Positions 62,356-64,000 of a stretch of 64,000 bases of DNA are shown here, piece by piece. Both the position numbers and the translations under genes were made by a program. This DNA is from Shimia sp965227725. GTDB taxonomy: Bacteria; Pseudomonadota; Alphaproteobacteria; Rhodobacterales; Rhodobacteraceae. Location of the stretch: assembly GCF_965227725.1 (NCBI RefSeq), contig NZ_CBDDGH010000006.1:682001-746000 (forward strand), in the 5' to 3' direction. The notes under the pieces are model-generated. The model ran no database searches and was not told the origin of the DNA. It was given only the letters and a program-made list of their open reading frames with translations. The stretch's first letter is position 1. Every line of letters begins with the position of its first letter.

Positions 62356-63371
62356 CAAAGGTTTCCTCTTCGGAATTGTCGCATCAGCAGCCACATCAGA
62401 ACCGGCGCACCGATTAATGCTGTGAACACACCGGCGGGAAGCTGGACAAAGGGAACGGAACGCGCCACCAGATCAGCCAGCAATGTGACCACAGCGCCCA
62501 CCAAAGCCGCTGCAAAAACAGCCGGTTGCCCCCCGCGCACAATCCCGCGTGCGATTGGCCCCGATACAAATGACACAAAGGGAAGCGGGCCGGCTACGCT
62601 GACGGCCAAGGCCACGAGCGCGACCGCTACGCCGGTGATCAGCAGGCGCAGGGAGACCAGCGACAGGCCAAGCCCAACCACGGTTTCATCACTCATTGCC
62701 AAACGCGCAAGTGGGAAGAGCAGCCAGACAATCAATGGCAGGAGCAAGGCGATACCGCCCCAGATCAGGGCAACATCCTCATAAGAGCGCGTGTTCAGAG
62801 ACCCTGTCAGCCATTGGGCCATATCCGCTGCGATGCGTTCATCTGTCCAGCTGAGCAAAAGATCCGCCGCTGCTGCCAGTGACAGGCTCACGCCGATACC
62901 GACCAAAATCAAACGGTTGATCTGAAGCCCATTGTTCCAGGCCAAGAGTGCGACCGTCAGCGCTGTTGCCACGCCGCCAGCCAAGGCCCCTGCCACAACC
63001 ATGCCCCCGGTCAGCAAAACCGCCAGCAAAGCCCCGAAATTTGCACCTGCGGTAAAGCCGATCACATCGGGTGATGCCAGAGGGTTGCGCAACATGGTTT
63101 GAAACATTGCGCCAGCCATGCCAAAGGCAGCCCCTGCCCCAATTGCCACCAATATACGCGGCAGACGGTGCTCCAGAACAATCATCGCCTCCACCCCGTC
63201 AAGCTGGCCAGCCAGACCAAGCAGGAGTTGCGGGATGCTCAGTGGATAGCTGCCAATGCTGAGCGAAAGTAAGGCGACAGACAGGCCAAGCAGAGACAGC
63301 AAGGCGCCAGCCACCACGGCGCGGGGGCTGATTTCAAAAGAAAAGCGCGAGGTTTGCAGCGAGATGCTCAT
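62355..63371 (-). CDS. FecCD-family siderophore ABC permease (second subunit, FepG/FecD-like)
   Basis: This 338-residue polytopic permease has the family segments RNPLASPDVIGFTAGANFGALLA (shortened here) and FVSGPIARGIV. It overlaps both neighbours: ATGA with the first permease gene (63368-63371) and TGATG with the ATPase gene. With the first permease it forms the heterodimeric channel of the importer. Confidence 0.92.
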   Translation of the reverse strand: MSISLQTSRFSFEISPRAVVAGALLSLLGLSVALLSLSIGSYPLSIPQLLLGLAGQLDGVEAMIVLEHRLPRILVAIGAGAAFGMAGAMFQTMLRNPLASPDVIGFTAGANFGALLAVLLTGGMVVAGALAGGVATALTVALLAWNNGLQINRLILVGIGVSLSLAAAADLLLSWTDERIAADMAQWLTGSLNTRSYEDVALIWGGIALLLPLIVWLLFPLARLAMSDETVVGLGLSLVSLRLLITGVAVALVALAVSVAGPLPFVSFVSGPIARGIVRGGQPAVFAAALVGAVVTLLADLVARSVPFVQLPAGVFTALIGAPVLMWLLMRQFRRGNL

Positions 63372-63997
63372 AGTTTTCGTCCACCCCCTCTGCGCACCAT
63401 AACCACCAGCGTTGGGCCGCCGATCAGCGCCGCCATAACACCAGCCTGCATATTGTCGCCAAGCAGTGGCAGCCGTCCCAGAAGATCGGCCATCAGGAGC
63501 AGGCCTGCACCGATTACAGCACTGAAGCCAACCATCCAGCGCATATCCTGCCGGGCAAAGGCGCGCGCGATGTGCGGCACCATCAGCCCGATAAAGGCAA
63601 TGGGCCCTGCCAGCGCCACAGTGCTGGCCGCGAGCAAAACAATCGCCAGGCCGCTGATCAATTTCGCCAGCCCGACATTGATGCCAAGCCCCTTGGCGGT
63701 GTCTTCCCCCAACATCAGCGCATTGAGCAGATGTGCGGACATAATCGCGACCAAAAATCCTGCGGCAAAAAATGGCAAGAGCGCGCTGATATCGTCAAAG
63801 CTGATGCCATCCAGACCGCCGAGCACCCAAAATCGATACACGTCCAGACTTTGTCGGCTCATCAACAAAACCGCCCGTGTCATGGCAAGAAAGAAGGCGG
63901 TTATGGCGGCCCCAGCCAGCAACAAACGCGCCGGGTTGGCTTGTGCACCGCCGCCCAGGACAAAGACACTCAGAGCTCCCAAAGTGCCCCCTGCCAT
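63368..63997 (-). CDS. FecCD-family siderophore ABC permease (first subunit), truncated by the window edge
   Basis: Only the C-terminal 209 residues are visible; the start lies beyond 64000. The helical pattern and GPIAFIGLMVPHIARA match FepD/FecC. It is co-transcribed with the second permease, the ATPase, the siderophore-interacting protein and the TonB system. Confidence 0.88.
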   Translation of the reverse strand: MAGGTLGALSVFVLGGGAQANPARLLLAGAAITAFFLAMTRAVLLMSRQSLDVYRFWVLGGLDGISFDDISALLPFFAAGFLVAIMSAHLLNALMLGEDTAKGLGINVGLAKLISGLAIVLLAASTVALAGPIAFIGLMVPHIARAFARQDMRWMVGFSAVIGAGLLLMADLLGRLPLLGDNMQAGVMAALIGGPTLVVMVRRGGGRKL

Positions 63998-64000
63998 GGC

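Overview
The window is about 58-60% GC and tightly packed with genes. It looks like a chromosome (or chromid) segment of a marine alphaproteobacterium of the Rhodobacterales (Roseobacter group). Support for this comes from a complete beta-hydroxyaspartate cycle cluster (bhcR divergent from bhcABCD), a PuuD-type urate hydroxylase, a DUF1989-GcvT fusion beside a betaine-type ABC importer, TRAP transporters, and many ATGA or TGATG gene overlaps. There are no rRNA genes, tRNA genes, CRISPR arrays or prophage. The only mobile DNA is one decayed IS3-family copy. The assignment rests on remembered protein families, not on a database search.

Layout: (1) 128-5148, an M1-type metallopeptidase convergent with an iron/siderophore ABC importer. 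(2) 5149-14519, purine and glyoxylate metabolism: a structured leader, an NCS2 purine permease, bhcR/bhcABCD and puuD. (3) 14617-21935, an operon of DUF1989-GcvT fusion and ProV/W/X-like importer, divergent from a LacI regulator, with two clear palindromic operators between them. (4) 21942-26345, a 1081-residue modular repeat protein and an AraC regulator. (5) 27115-33148, a chemoreceptor, then a TRAP transporter with a PEP-mutase/isocitrate-lyase-superfamily enzyme. (6) 33290-38482, a DUF547 lipoprotein/radical SAM pair, a three-gene operon (royal-jelly/yellow-type beta-propeller, muconolactone-isomerase-like protein, glyoxalase) and a LysR regulator. (7) 38727-55791, an arginine transaminase pathway with a polar amino-acid ABC importer and a three-subunit amino-acid/opine dehydrogenase. 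(8) 56358-57248, the IS3 relic. (9) 57821-64000, a TonB/ExbB/ExbD/siderophore-reductase/ABC iron-uptake operon that runs off the right edge.

How the genes may work together: urate and other purines taken up by the permease can be oxidised (PuuD) towards glyoxylate. The BHAC enzymes turn glyoxylate plus glycine into aspartate and oxaloacetate, and the betaine/GcvT operon could add glycine. On the right, an oxidised arginine opine such as octopine would give arginine plus pyruvate. These are exactly the two substrates of an AruH-type transaminase. AruI, KauB, guanidinobutyrase, GABA transaminase and semialdehyde dehydrogenase then lead to succinate. The two iron systems at the window ends are separate and probably iron-regulated.

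Starts were reassigned where the longest frame overran a better ribosome-binding site or an upstream stop. Functions given by family are inference unless stated.
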